This document shows positions 14,295 to 24,686 of a stretch of DNA of 64,000 nucleotides, in pieces. Under the pieces are notes generated by a model. It was not told the DNA's origin. It was given only the letters and a program-made list of their open reading frames with translations, and made no database searches. Origin of the DNA: Onchocerca volvulus (lineage: Eukaryota > Nematoda > Chromadorea > Rhabditida > Onchocercidae); the NCBI GenBank assembly GCA_000499405.2, contig HG738139.1, forward strand, positions 5,790,616 through 5,854,615, given 5' to 3'. The translations under genes and the position numbers were made by a program. How positions within the stretch are numbered: the first letter of the stretch is position 1; each line of letters opens with the position of its first letter.

Positions 14295-14873
14295 TTAAAC
14301 ATTAAGAACAATAGCATCATCAGAATTGTCATTGTTGTTTCCTGATTTCTTCGGCTTCTTTACTTTTCGCTTTCCTTCTGGACAGAACGGATTCTGCTTC
14401 TCATAAAATTCTTTCAACAACTTCACAGCTCGATCAACGCTGAGATTTGGCATAATTTCGATGAAATGTTCAGCACCATACTTCTCTTTTGATCCAACAC
14501 TAACTAAACCACCGAAACGTTCATTCGCTGCACCATATAAAATCTTTTTCAAGCGCAAATGATATAGTGCTGATGCACACATGATGCATGGTTCTAGTGT
14601 AACGTATAGCGTCGTGCGACGCATTATTTCTTCCAAGTCATGTCCGTTATCCATGCACCACTGTTTCATCATTTTAAGGGCAACCATTTCCGCATGATAC
14701 GTGGGATTCTTCGTACGATTTACGTCATTCCGTCCGAAGGCCACTTCTTGACCTTCGAAAACGAAAACACAACCAACAGGCACTTCATTATTAAGAACCG
14801 CATCCACAGCTATTTCAAAGGCTCGATTTAGAAAATGGACTTCTTCCTCGCTTAGTTCTTTCTTCAGTGACAT
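14295..14873 (-). CDS. ADAT2: tRNA-specific adenosine deaminase 2 (ADAT2/Tad2), catalytic subunit
   Basis: With ADAT3, deaminates the wobble adenosine A34 to inosine in tRNA anticodons. A single uninterrupted frame gives 192 residues from the first ATG at 14873. The zinc-dependent cytidine-deaminase fold is intact: HAE at residues 60-62 supplies the histidine ligand and catalytic glutamate, and PCIMC at 95-99 supplies the two cysteine ligands. NPTYHAE and TLYVTLEPCIMC are typical of the family. The C-terminus has a basic KRKVKKPKK stretch, as in eukaryotic ADAT2, where it contacts tRNA. The frame stays open for 22 more codons upstream without an ATG, so a short 5' coding exon cannot be excluded. 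It stands out as an intronless gene among intron-rich neighbours. Confidence 0.93.
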   Translation of the reverse strand: MSLKKELSEEEVHFLNRAFEIAVDAVLNNEVPVGCVFVFEGQEVAFGRNDVNRTKNPTYHAEMVALKMMKQWCMDNGHDLEEIMRRTTLYVTLEPCIMCASALYHLRLKKILYGAANERFGGLVSVGSKEKYGAEHFIEIMPNLSVDRAVKLLKEFYEKQNPFCPEGKRKVKKPKKSGNNNDNSDDAIVLNV

Positions 14874-15874
14874 CAGTGCAACATTCAAATCGTTCGAGAC
14901 AATTAAATCATCAGAGAGCTGAATGACAGCTTCAGCCAAACGCTGACTTGATTATAATTATTTCACCATTTTTACTTTTCTGAAAGACATGAGTACACAA
15001 AGCTAAATAATTCCAAAGCTGTAAAAGTAAAAAACAAAACACAAATCTAAACAAAAACTCAATCTAAGCCATCTCATTCACATATATGCATTGAACTGCA
15101 AATTAATTTCACTTGAAGAGACTTTGTTTAATATAAATACTACTGGACTTCTCAAATTACCTTTTGAAAAATTTAGATCACAATAGCACGATTGGTGGGA
15201 ATGAAAAATATGAATGAGAGATTCTTTGGATATATGGATATATGGCACCTGTAATACCGAGAATATATTTTTAGCATCGCAATATCGGATGACATGAACT
15301 TCATGCCAGAATCATTCCATGAGTACTGAATTCCTAATGTTATCAAAAATAATGTCAGACCCTCTCTTCTTATTATATACCTTTGTATTTCTTCATTTTG
15401 TTTTGATTAAAAACCAATCTCTAGACAACAGAAGAATGCACGCAAATATTAAAAATTATCATAGAAAATGTTCGTCTCTAACAAATCATAGTTTGATGGA
15501 ATGATCAATATGAATGATCGTATTAACGATGTTGGACTAATAAAGACGAAATGGAAATAACAAGTTTATTAATAGTTGAATAATTTACAGAATGAATGAT
15601 ATGACATCATAAAGAAGTAAACACAACTACTGATACAATAAAGTGGATACAATAAAAAGGAAATCGATTTAGTAATGATTGCTCTTTTCTGAAGAACTTG
15701 TATGAGAAACTAAACTTCCAAAGTCTATGGAAACAATATAAATAATCCAACTCATATCTACGAAGTATTTATATGATTCTTATATGACAGCATTTAATTA
15801 TATAAAATATTAACAACTTGTGAAGTTTGGAGAAGTAATTCACGGAAAAATAGAGACTAAGAGCAACTACTAAG
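14874..15874. other. Intergenic between ADAT2 and first HAD phosphatase
   Basis: A minus-strand TTTCAG near 14982-14987 could be the trans-splice acceptor for the deaminase gene. A 3-codon upstream open frame would then lie in its leader. Nothing else is recognised. The open frame at 15319-15504 is not supported. Confidence 0.45.
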
Positions 15875-17174
15875 TTATTCATTACTGCTGGCATCATATG
15901 CCGGCAATCCCACGCTTTCTGGCTTGAAATCTTCCAAACTTTTAAGTACCGAATTTATTTTGTTTTCCAATCCTTCTGGAATCTTCATATAAGTTAAATC
16001 TGGTACCATAACAACGTTCATGCCAGCTGCTATTGCTGCACATACTCCATTAGTGGCATCTTCGAAAACGAGAACATTTTCAGCTTTCTCAGGTTTCTGC
16101 TTGAATCTGTCCATTGTTACCAGAAAGGGATCTGGAGCTGGTTTCCCACGCTTGATGGCAGGATCATCGCCCGATAAAACCTGAAAAGAAATGAACGAAA
16201 TCATTTTTTTTTTCCCTCTATTTGATTGTCTATGAATTTTAGTAGTGAAAATTTAGTTCGTTTGTTCGCTGATCTGAAAATGTTTACTTTCAAAAATGCT
16301 TATTTCCAAAGTAGTCAAGAGTGTCTATTCTTTAACATGAACAAAATAATGTTGGTTCTATTTTTTGCAAAGGAAACTTTAAATAAAATTTGTCACTGAT
16401 GTAATGAGTTTTCAGTTCTATTAATCTCACTTTTTAACAGTATTCTTTGCTGTCATTAAAGTACATAGGAAAATTTTTTAATTCCCTGCAACGTATACCA
16501 ATAATAAGGTGATATTAAAAAAACACGATTTTAAATCTCAAATTTTATTATCCATCATCAAATTGCAAATGGTTTTATAGATAAAAAAGCTTACCCACAA
16601 AGATATCAAATCAAGTAGCTCCTTATGATGTCGAGTTTTAATCTCAAATTCCTTCTTTGTCGCACCAGTACATATGGCCATAGGTATTCTATGAGTTTTC
16701 AAATGTCGTACTAGTTTCATCACACCAGGCATTAATGAACATTTTGGTAACATTTCTTCAGCCATTTCATCGTATTTTTTACAATACTCATCCACATCAA
16801 CTTTTCCAGATAGTTTTTCCTAAAAATGAACTTTAATTACGAAACATATATACAAACTTTTAAATAAACAATAGTCTTACCAAACAAGTCGATAGAGTCA
16901 CTTAAAAATCTGGTTTGTCGAAATGTTTCTTATTTTCTTTCAGAATAATTTTGCACTAAAAAATATAAAAACAAACATGTTCAAGCATATATGTAACAGC
17001 GGCTTTCTTTGGCATTCCCGTCACCAAACCTCTCAAATGCGGAGTGAATTTCTTATCATATTTCGACAACAAACACTGATTCACCTTCGAGAATACCACT
17101 TCAGTATCGATCAATAAGCCATCCAAATCAAAAATCACGTGTGTTATCTTTAACATTGACTTTATGATAGTCAT
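15875..17174 (-). CDS. HAD-superfamily phosphatase, pseudouridine-5'-phosphatase-like (copy 1)
   Basis: Related to PUDP/HDHD1 and the insect GS1-like proteins, which remove phosphate from pseudouridine 5'-phosphate or related sugar phosphates in the cytosol. Three exons, 16977-17174, 16595-16819 and 15875-16180, all phase 0, give 242 residues. All four HAD motifs are visible: motif I FDLDGLLIDTE at about residues 15-25 (nucleophile first Asp), motif II in AICTGA, motif III lysine in GKPAPDPF, and motif IV in VFEDATNGV. A TTTCAG sits immediately before the ATG at 17174, suggesting trans-splicing with almost no leader. A second in-frame ATG is at 17156. It is one of three tandem copies on this strand sharing exon number, intron phase and even the 75-codon length of exon 2. 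Substrate is inferred from family only. Confidence 0.88.
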
Positions 17175-18458
17175 CTGAAACAGAAAATGATGAAAGCAAA
17201 GCGTCACTAACCTTCAATATCATTTTAACAGTTGTATAAATTGATAAATTTCCAGTGTACAGCCTGTTCCAAATTTTATTGAAATTCCAATTCTTATTAA
17301 AATCAACATTTATACATGTTCAATATACATAGGCAATCCACTAATCTCAGTTATGAAACACTGCATCAAAAGAAAAATCTTCGCTTTTTTTATCTATTCG
17401 TTCCTACTCAAAAATTCAAATTTTTAAAACTTTAAATTTTCTTCTAAAGTAACAGATCAAAATACTTGAGAGCTCAAGTTTGCCGAACTTCATATGTTAC
17501 ACCAAATTTGGACTGCTGATGCAAGATACCAGAAACATCTAAATATCCAAATGGAAGATAAAATGCTAACCTCATAAATTTTGGTTTTGAGCAGAGACTT
17601 ACATTGAAATGCACGATTTTCTATTTTGTTGATTATTAAAAAAAAGCGTAAGGACCCACAAAGAAATCTTTCAACTATTACTGATTAAAAATGAAAGATC
17701 CTAAATTTCTAAACAAATAACGATGTTCAATTTATACTAAAGAATAGCGAATAATTTATAGATTTTGAATCATCACCGAAATGATTACTATATCAGAATA
17801 AGAGTGGCGTAAAGCAATACATAATTTACCGAAACAGAAAGAACTGATAATAAGCATTCTGAAAAGAATGCCAATGATACGATATCATGAACTAATTCGT
17901 ATTTTACTTGAAACTGCTTTCAGTGAAGGTAAAAGCATTCGACAATCTAAAACAGTGAAAGAAAAATTTGAATTTTCTTTTTATATCACACTGGGTAGAT
18001 TACATTATTTTAAAATATATGCCGTCCTATTGAGATCCAGTAATTCTTGCATTGTGTAAAAAAAATCCATGTTTCAAAATAATCTCAAAACGAGAAAATC
18101 CAAATTTTGCGATACAAAAACATTTAAAAAAGAGATATAGAAGTAGTAAAAAGTAAATTTGCTCCTATGAAACAAATTATACATAGTAAAGCTTAACAAA
18201 TGCATCCAGCCTAGAGATGCAACATCAATTTTTTTTCCGAAAAAAGAAATGAAACAAACAGTACAATAAGAATTAAGTAAGATCATCAGAAAAATTATCA
18301 AGAAGAATGATATATTAAAAATATTATACTTCATATCACAAGCAGGCTTCCAACAAAAACAAATAAAATTTAAAAAAGTGTATGTTTTGAAATAACAAAA
18401 CATTATCATGTAAAGAACATAAGAATCATTTCTCAAGACTCACCTCTCCGCAACAAAG
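17175..18458. other. Gap between first HAD gene and the small-peptide candidate
   Basis: A+T-rich, with no supported gene. A 120-codon minus-strand open frame at 18074-18436 is very rich in F, I, L, Y and S, as expected of translated A+T-rich noncoding DNA. The 5' leader of the first HAD gene, if any, lies at the left end. Confidence 0.4.
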
Positions 18459-18663
18459 CTATGGCGGAAAAATGATTGTTGTTACAATACTAATTAAGAG
18501 GAAGATTAAGAAATCCATTTCAAACTGCAAAATATTTTAAATCAAATTCTTTATTTTTTTTTTCAACCTCATTTTCAATTGAACCAAAGTAACCGGAAAT
18601 CAACAAAGTGTATAATTTAAAACTTACATCACATGGTTCGTTATTCGGTTCCGAAGCGTTCAT
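18459..18663 (-). CDS. Candidate spliced micropeptide with one membrane segment
   Basis: I do not recognise this. An ATG at 18663 opens 12 codons (MNASEPNNEPCD) that end at a consensus GTAAGT donor (exon 18628-18663). After a TTTTGCAG acceptor, exon 2 (from 18524) continues in frame for 21 codons to a TAG at 18459-18461. The 33-residue product would have an acidic N-terminus with one possible N-glycosylation site, then a hydrophobic segment (DFLIFLLISIVTTIIFPP) long enough to cross a membrane. A strong GAG-GTGAGT donor follows at 18444, so the exon may extend past the stop and carry a 3' UTR intron, or another reading of the exon is used. Chance is a real alternative, because A+T-rich DNA often encodes hydrophobic runs. 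Confidence 0.28.
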
Positions 18664-19751
18664 TTTTATCAGAAATCGAAAAATAACGACAGTAAGTTTG
18701 CACCGATAGGAAATCAATTATATTGCATCCGATGTTCTAGCTTTAGCTACGATTGCATCACAAAATGTCTATTGATGTGAAAATGCTGCAGCTCTTCTCT
18801 GAGCTTATCACACTGCACTCTTAAGCTAAGTTTAAAACACATACAATGAGGGAGATCCTAACAGTCTAAGACCCTCATCCATTCTCTTACTCTCGGCTTT
18901 CAATAATACAATGCATGCTGACGCAATTTAGTGTTTTTGACACAATTATGTTTTGAAATCAAGTTACTATGTTTTGAAATCAATTACCTTTTGAAATCAA
19001 AAATGTCATCGTATCACCGTTCAATAACGAAAAACATCTTTTTGCTTTTCTTCTGATTTTTCATGCCATTTCTTCCATAAAACAAAAGAATATTTCTCTG
19101 TAAATCAAATTTTTGATGTATATGAATTTTTGCGAAAAATATCGCGAAAAATTCTAAACTAATTCAATACTTTATAACTTTCCTCAATGAGAACATATCC
19201 ACATGACACATAGTTATTTGACCACACCCATAAAACTATTATCATAGAACACCATAAGCTATGGCGACTTTCAATCTGCAACTGTTTTCACTATTCTGTT
19301 TATGTTTAGAATGATTACACCAGTATATGCAAAAATTTTTTTTAATTGTAGAAGTTTGAGGTATAATATATATAAAATAGTGGAATAAATGTTAAAATAT
19401 AAAATTGAGAAAGTATAGTGCTCAAGCTGTTGAAAAATGAGGAAAGTTTTATTTCTAAACTTTTCCATAATGTGTACAACTTGACGAATTCTACTGACTT
19501 CTTCTAATTCATTATCTGATAAACACGAAATGTATAAATAAATATAATAGATCTTCAAATCCCGAAGTGAATGAAGAATAATTAACCAGTATAACTTACA
19601 CAGAATCCATTTCTTTAGTGATGGTTCCGCAACTGCCGTTATGAATAAGAAAAGGACTTTCCTGTAGTGAAGAACACAATACACCGAAGTATTAATAACA
19701 TCTCGAATTATGATATCCTTTGTGAATACGACTAAGAAATAACGCATAAAT
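18664..19751. other. Gap upstream of the small-peptide candidate
   Basis: Holds the 3' end of the second HAD gene at its right edge. A 162-codon minus-strand open frame (19271-19759) includes some splice-like signals, but its translation resembles no family and is dominated by I, L, Y and K. No gene is supported. Confidence 0.4.
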
Positions 19752-20792
19752 TTAATCATAAGATGGTAAACCGAACATTTCTGGTTTAAATTCCACCAAA
19801 CTATTCAATATCAATGTTATTTTATCTTTACATGTTTCAGAAGGATTCGAATAACGCAAATCTGGTACCATCACAACATGCATTCCAGCCGCTAATGCAG
19901 CATAAACACCATTTATCGAATCTTCAAACACTAAAACATGAGCAGCACTTCTTGGCTTCACTGAAAATCGTCGCATTGTCTCCAAAAACCCATCTGGTTC
20001 CGGCTTTCCCTTTTTAACATGCGGATCATCGCCAGTCAGAACCTGTACAAGCATATGAATGTTCACTAAATTCGCAGATATATCTCTTGATAATATCAAT
20101 CTATTGAGATTTTCAGCAAAAAGTTATTTCTGAACTGATTTTGAGATCGGAAAAAATTCTTGAAACAATTACATGAAGAGGAATGAGATCAGATAGTTCT
20201 TTCTGATTTTTCATTTTAGCAGCGAATTCAAAAGTATTGGATCCACTGCATATTGCCATTGGAATTTTATGCTTCGCGAAATGTTTCACCAATTGCATAG
20301 CGCCAGGCAATAATCGACTTTCAGGAAGATATTTTCCTAGCAAGTCTAAATATTTCGCTCTATATTCGTCCAAATTTACTGTACCAATTAAGTGTTCCTG
20401 AAAGCCGTAATCTAAAGCTTAAATAACAAAACTGAATAAGTTTTTTCATTATTTCCACTTTCGCAATGGACACTAAAAGCAGAAAAACAAGTAAATACAA
20501 TAAGATTTGAGTAAAGAATGAATGCATTTTCAGATCAGATATTGAATTATTACAATTTAAATCGACAATGACAATAATAATACATAATAGAAAAATATAC
20601 GTGTTCAAGCATCGTTTGAATTGCATCATCCATTTTCATACCAGTTGTCTTCGCCTTTAACTCCATCGTGTACTTTCTACCATAGTTTTTCATTATTTCT
20701 GTATTGACTTGGGTATAGATTGTTTCTGAATCAAGCAGTAGTCCATCTAAGTCAAATATTATATGAGTGATTTGTATATCCAAAATATTCAT
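19752..20792 (-). CDS. HAD-superfamily phosphatase, pseudouridine-5'-phosphatase-like (copy 2)
   Basis: Tandem paralogue of the gene at 15875-17174. Exons 20601-20792, 20173-20397 and 19752-20042, all phase 0, give 235 residues. Motifs are intact: FDLDGLLLDSE (about residues 13-23), AICSGS, GKPEPDGF and VFEDSINGVYAA. Exon 2 is 75 codons, as in copy 1, and both proteins end with GLPxYD-type sequence. A TTTTAG acceptor lies a few bases before the start codon on the minus strand (about 20799), so the transcript is probably trans-spliced. Copies 1 and 2 differ widely outside the motifs, so the duplication is old and substrates may have diverged. The enzyme class is clear, but the exact substrate is inference. 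Confidence 0.88.
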
Positions 20793-21507
20793 TTTTACCT
20801 AAAAATTTAAGAACAAAAGTTATAATTGCATTATAGTAGAGTTCAATTCAACAAAAATAATGTATGTAAAACATCTATAAATCTAAATCTGAAAATATGG
20901 TAATTCAAAAACTTTAATTCAAAAACCTTAGATATGAAAATCAAAATTCCGTTATTAATGCAAGAACAGCTTTGAAAGATAAACATGATGAAATGATTCA
21001 GATACAGCAGAGTATGCTCAATTATTTCAAACAGAACAAATCGTACTATGCATCATGTACAAAATTTATATTATTTATCTAAATTTTATCGATAACTGAA
21101 ATATTCAATAGAAACTTAATAATAATACTAATGTTAAAGTATGAAGAAAATAATATACAATTTTTGATACCGCAGGAACCATCTTATTATCACTAATAAG
21201 ATGGTTCTTGCGATATCAAAAATTGTATTAAATATTATAGTTCCGATACAAATATACAACTGAAGGACGATCCTATTTCTAATGTCTCAGGTCTCTAGTG
21301 AAACTGTATACAAGAGATAGCATCATAAAATGGCTGAATTGTAGTGACTACAAAAATGCTTCGTAGAGAAAAAGAGAAAAAAAAACATCAATGGAACATC
21401 AGAAATAATTTTTGGTACACATTTTCAATTCAAAATTTTCTATTTTTTTAATTAAGAAACGTTTTCTTATTTCTATGATCCTCAAGCAGTATTTAATATT
21501 TGTGCAT
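20793..21507. other. Gap between HAD copy 2 and the HAD pseudogene, with a hairpin
   Basis: No coding exon is seen. The notable content is the long inverted repeat at 21155-21228, listed separately. Confidence 0.5.
21155..21228. repeat. Near-perfect inverted repeat, 35-bp arms, 4-bp loop
   Basis: Left arm 21155-21189 and right arm 21194-21228 are reverse complements at 33 of 35 positions, separated by TCAC. Transcribed either way, it would fold into one long hairpin with one wobble pair and one mismatch. It lies between HAD copy 2 and the HAD pseudogene. It could be a fold-back (MITE-like) remnant, a recent inverted duplication, or a small-RNA hairpin. The tiny loop and near-complete pairing argue against a normal animal microRNA precursor. 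Confidence 0.85.
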
Positions 21508-22582
21508 CATAACATTTTTTTACACCAACATTTATATCAGCTATCACGCTGTTAATCGAGTTTTCGAAAGCAATACATTCGTAGTTCTAAATCGGTCATT
21601 GTTATAAGATATGCACTGGAGTGGGTTCACTTCATTTTACTCATAAATCATCATCGATGATCATCTAAAACAATCAATAATCGTTATCCGGAATTTTTAC
21701 CCACATTAAGTTGTAGATTACAAAATTCTAAACACTCTAAAAGTCGTAAAAATTGTTCAATTGATAAGCACTGATTTGCAAAATCATATCGAAAAACATA
21801 TCCTCAATGGAAAGGTAGTAAGGTAGACTTTTCATTTTGCATTAAATTCGAAAACAGCTGAACTAATGTACAGCTCAATATGTATATTATGCACAGACAA
21901 ACATCAAATCAATCATAATGCATCCGGCGTTAATTTATTGTTTTGGCAGTGTCGTCGACAGTATGTGGTCATAATTTTTGCTTAATCAATGGAAACTAGA
22001 TTCTCAGGACCAATTTGCATCAACCAATCATTGAGATTCTGAAAACACCAAGTTATTCTAGCGGCGAACAATCATAAATATCAAGTTTACAATTTCATCT
22101 CTTCGAATATGCAAAAATAAAAGTTGTGAGAATTCATAACAAAGGAGTTAAGAGGAAATAGTTTGCGTGAATTGGATTATCATTCAGCGATTGTTTTATA
22201 ATAATAAGACGACTCTTATACATAATCCAAGCAGCAAACTTCCCGGAATCATTCGCTAATTCTAATTTGTTTAATATGGCGAGATATGAAAATCACTTCA
22301 TCGTCAGAATCACTACCTTTGGAAACCAGAATTCAAAAATTCGAATTTTATTCAAATCCTAAAAAAAGAAAGAAAAAGGTATTAAAAGCGTACCGTGGTA
22401 AGCAACAACTTAGCAGCGTCGCACTTCCGTATTCTCATCAAGCGATTCTTCATGTCCATCTGAATTGCTAGCTGTAACTTCGAAGGAATTTCTCATTTAT
22501 GACCGTGTAAATCGATTCTGAATCAATCAACAATTCATTATATCAAATATCACGTGCAGTTTATCTTTTCCAGTACATTCAT
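21508..22582 (-). pseudogene. Decayed third copy of the HAD phosphatase
   Basis: Three blocks align in order with the exons of copies 1 and 2. Block 1 (about 22394-22582) starts with ATG reading MNVLE, then HVIFD followed by a frameshift into LIDSESIYT and later QMDMKNR, and ends at a donor. Block 2 (about 21800-21985) matches YDEMAEEMLPK through LPGAMQLVK to TFEFAAKMK with three in-frame stops. Block 3 (21508-21664) starts right after an AG and matches the exon-3 opening without gaps (DD-x-x-VK-x-x-x-P-x-P) but with two TGA codons, then FENSINSV against the motif IV segment FEDSINGV. Exon order and splice positions are retained while the frame is broken repeatedly. The start and the SIYT segment resemble copy 2 most, so it probably derives from that lineage. 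Confidence 0.85.
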
Positions 22583-23454
22583 AACCATCATTAATCTTTA
22601 CTTTCCTGCAAATCGACGTCATATCTCGGTGACATAAGAATACAGTTCTAGAGAATCTAATCACGTATCCACGTGAAGCATATCGATTACGTCTCTGAAT
22701 TTATGGATTTCTTCTCGGATATTCGTCATTTCCAGGATTCCATCCAAGCATCCACACAGAATGACGATATTCCAGAATTCTATAATGCAAGCGAAAATTG
22801 GATTTAAACAAAATTCACATATATACCTATACTCATACACAAACACAGAACAACAAAAGAATATTAATGCATGCATTTATTACTGAATGTGAACACTCTT
22901 AATGTATTCTTCAACAATTAGCATATTTATTTAGTGTCTTCTCAATCATCAGTAACACTATTTTCGTCATTCTCTCTCGTCTCTGCACTCTTCGCCTAGC
23001 ATGTACTTTTCAATCGGGTTGCAACATGGATTACCGTTAGGACTTGCAACTTTTTAGGTCACGGATGTGCAGAATTCTCCTTCACCATTTACTGTCGGGA
23101 ATCTTCATCTTTCTACTAGAAATAAATTTGGCCAGATTACAATAAATAGCAACTATTGGCATTTCTTGATTATTTTCCCGTTGAGATGGATATCTTTTGT
23201 CTTTGAAATTACATCAGTAGCAAGAATCTTCCGCTTCGAAAATCCTGGAATTGACAGTATTTCTATGTTGGGAAAATTACGCAAAAAACTCTGACAGACA
23301 TATTTGTAATTTAAGGAATTTAGCATTAATATTGAAGTTGTCGAAGGGAAAAACTCACAGTTAATGTCATTGCCGATTACACAATTAAAACAATATAATT
23401 AATAAGGATTGAAAACAATTGAAAATATCATTTTCTCTTTAAAGAAATTTTTTT

Positions 23455-23990
23455 AATAATTACTGGTCATTTTTCTATATGCAAAAATCTAAGCATCTGT
23501 TGCTATTTATTTTATTAAGGCATTGGTATTGTGAAGGGTCATCGAGGACCATCTGTTGTTGCTCAAGAAATTTCTAAAATGAGAATGTGGAAGAATTTAT
23601 TTCACTGTCCAACATTTTGTTTTAATTTTTTATCGTATTAAAAAATATTTCTTTTCCATGTATTATCATGACATTGATTGGCAAATAAATGAGATTGCTA
23701 TTCTTTCTGCATTTTTGTCGGAATATAGCCTCATTTTTCTTAAAAAAAATTTCCTGTTAATAATTGTTAATCATTCTTCTATATACAAATCGCTCATTTG
23801 AAGAAATGCAAACTTCAAGCATCAATTGCGATTTGTTTTGTTTAAGATTCCAATATGGACAGCATCAAGAGCTGATACTGAGAGTTCCGCCGAAACATTA
23901 TTTTAATTTATTTTTGTTTGAATTTTTTTCTTATATTATTATAAAAAAATTTTTCCATGCATTATCGTGATTTTGATGTTAGCACAAAAC
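23455..23990. repeat. Degenerate tandem duplication, unit about 250-300 bp
   Basis: The stretch from about 23455 to 23720 resembles that from about 23755 to 23990. Shared landmarks in the same order are CATTxTTCTATAT-A, AAGCATC-x-x-TTGC, ATTTTAATTT-type runs and TTTTCCATG-ATTATC-TGA. A third partial echo (ACAAAACTTTTTTxAT, then TGGCAAATxAATGAxATTGCTA) lies near 24041-24105. The similarity was judged by eye and is imperfect. Confidence 0.5.
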
Positions 23991-24587
23991 CTTTTTTTAT
24001 TTTTATTTTTATATTTATTTTTTTTTCATTTTTTTTTCATAGCACAAAACTTTTTTTAATTTCTATCTATTTTCATTATTGAGTGGCAAATGAATGAAAT
24101 TGCTACTTTTTTTATCTCTTTGACAGACTCATACAGATCTTAACCATCTTCTTTGGAAGAACAGTTTTTTCGACATCTGACTTCAAACGTCATAGCAAAA
24201 ATGGTTTCAAAGCCTAGATAAAACATGTTTCATATAGCTAAATTTTTCTATGCTTTTCGATGATTTGTATCGAATTGATGAATGCGTGGACTATTAATTT
24301 ATATATTTATTATTAATACCACGAATAATTGATTACAGAATAATATATAGGGTAAAAAATTAAGAAGCAAAAGTTTATGGAATTAAAATTACAATAGCCG
24401 AGGATTACCAAATCGAAGATTATAAGGTCGAAATTATAATAGTTTACAATAGCCACTACTTCAATTAAAATAGTCAAAGTTACCACAAATTTAAGAATAA
24501 CTCTTCTATCCTCGATAAGCGGGTTTGGCTTATAGAATATGCTGTTTAAGAGATCGATATGAGAAAGGATATAATTTTTGTAATAAT

Positions 24588-24686
24588 TAGCATATCGGAT
24601 GTGAAGAACCTTACATATTACATAATTGGCATACAGAATGTAAATCTTACATGTTACATGACTAGCATACCAGATGTTACATGAAC
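24588..24686 (+). repeat. Short imperfect tandem repeat, about 3 copies of 35-40 bp
   Basis: Successive units begin near 24588, 24627 and 24663. Each reads roughly GCATAnnnGATGT followed by TTACAT-nTTACAT and a short spacer, and the third copy is shortened. No coding role is seen. Confidence 0.65.

Noticed and set aside
18074..18436. 120-codon minus-strand hydrophobic open frame
   Set aside because: Dominated by F, I, L, S and Y with no motif, typical of noncoding A+T-rich sequence.
19271..19759. 162-codon minus-strand open frame just 3' of HAD copy 2
   Set aside because: Long, but composition is noncoding. A pair of splice-like signals near 19499-19660 can be joined in phase, but the product resembles nothing and has no start.
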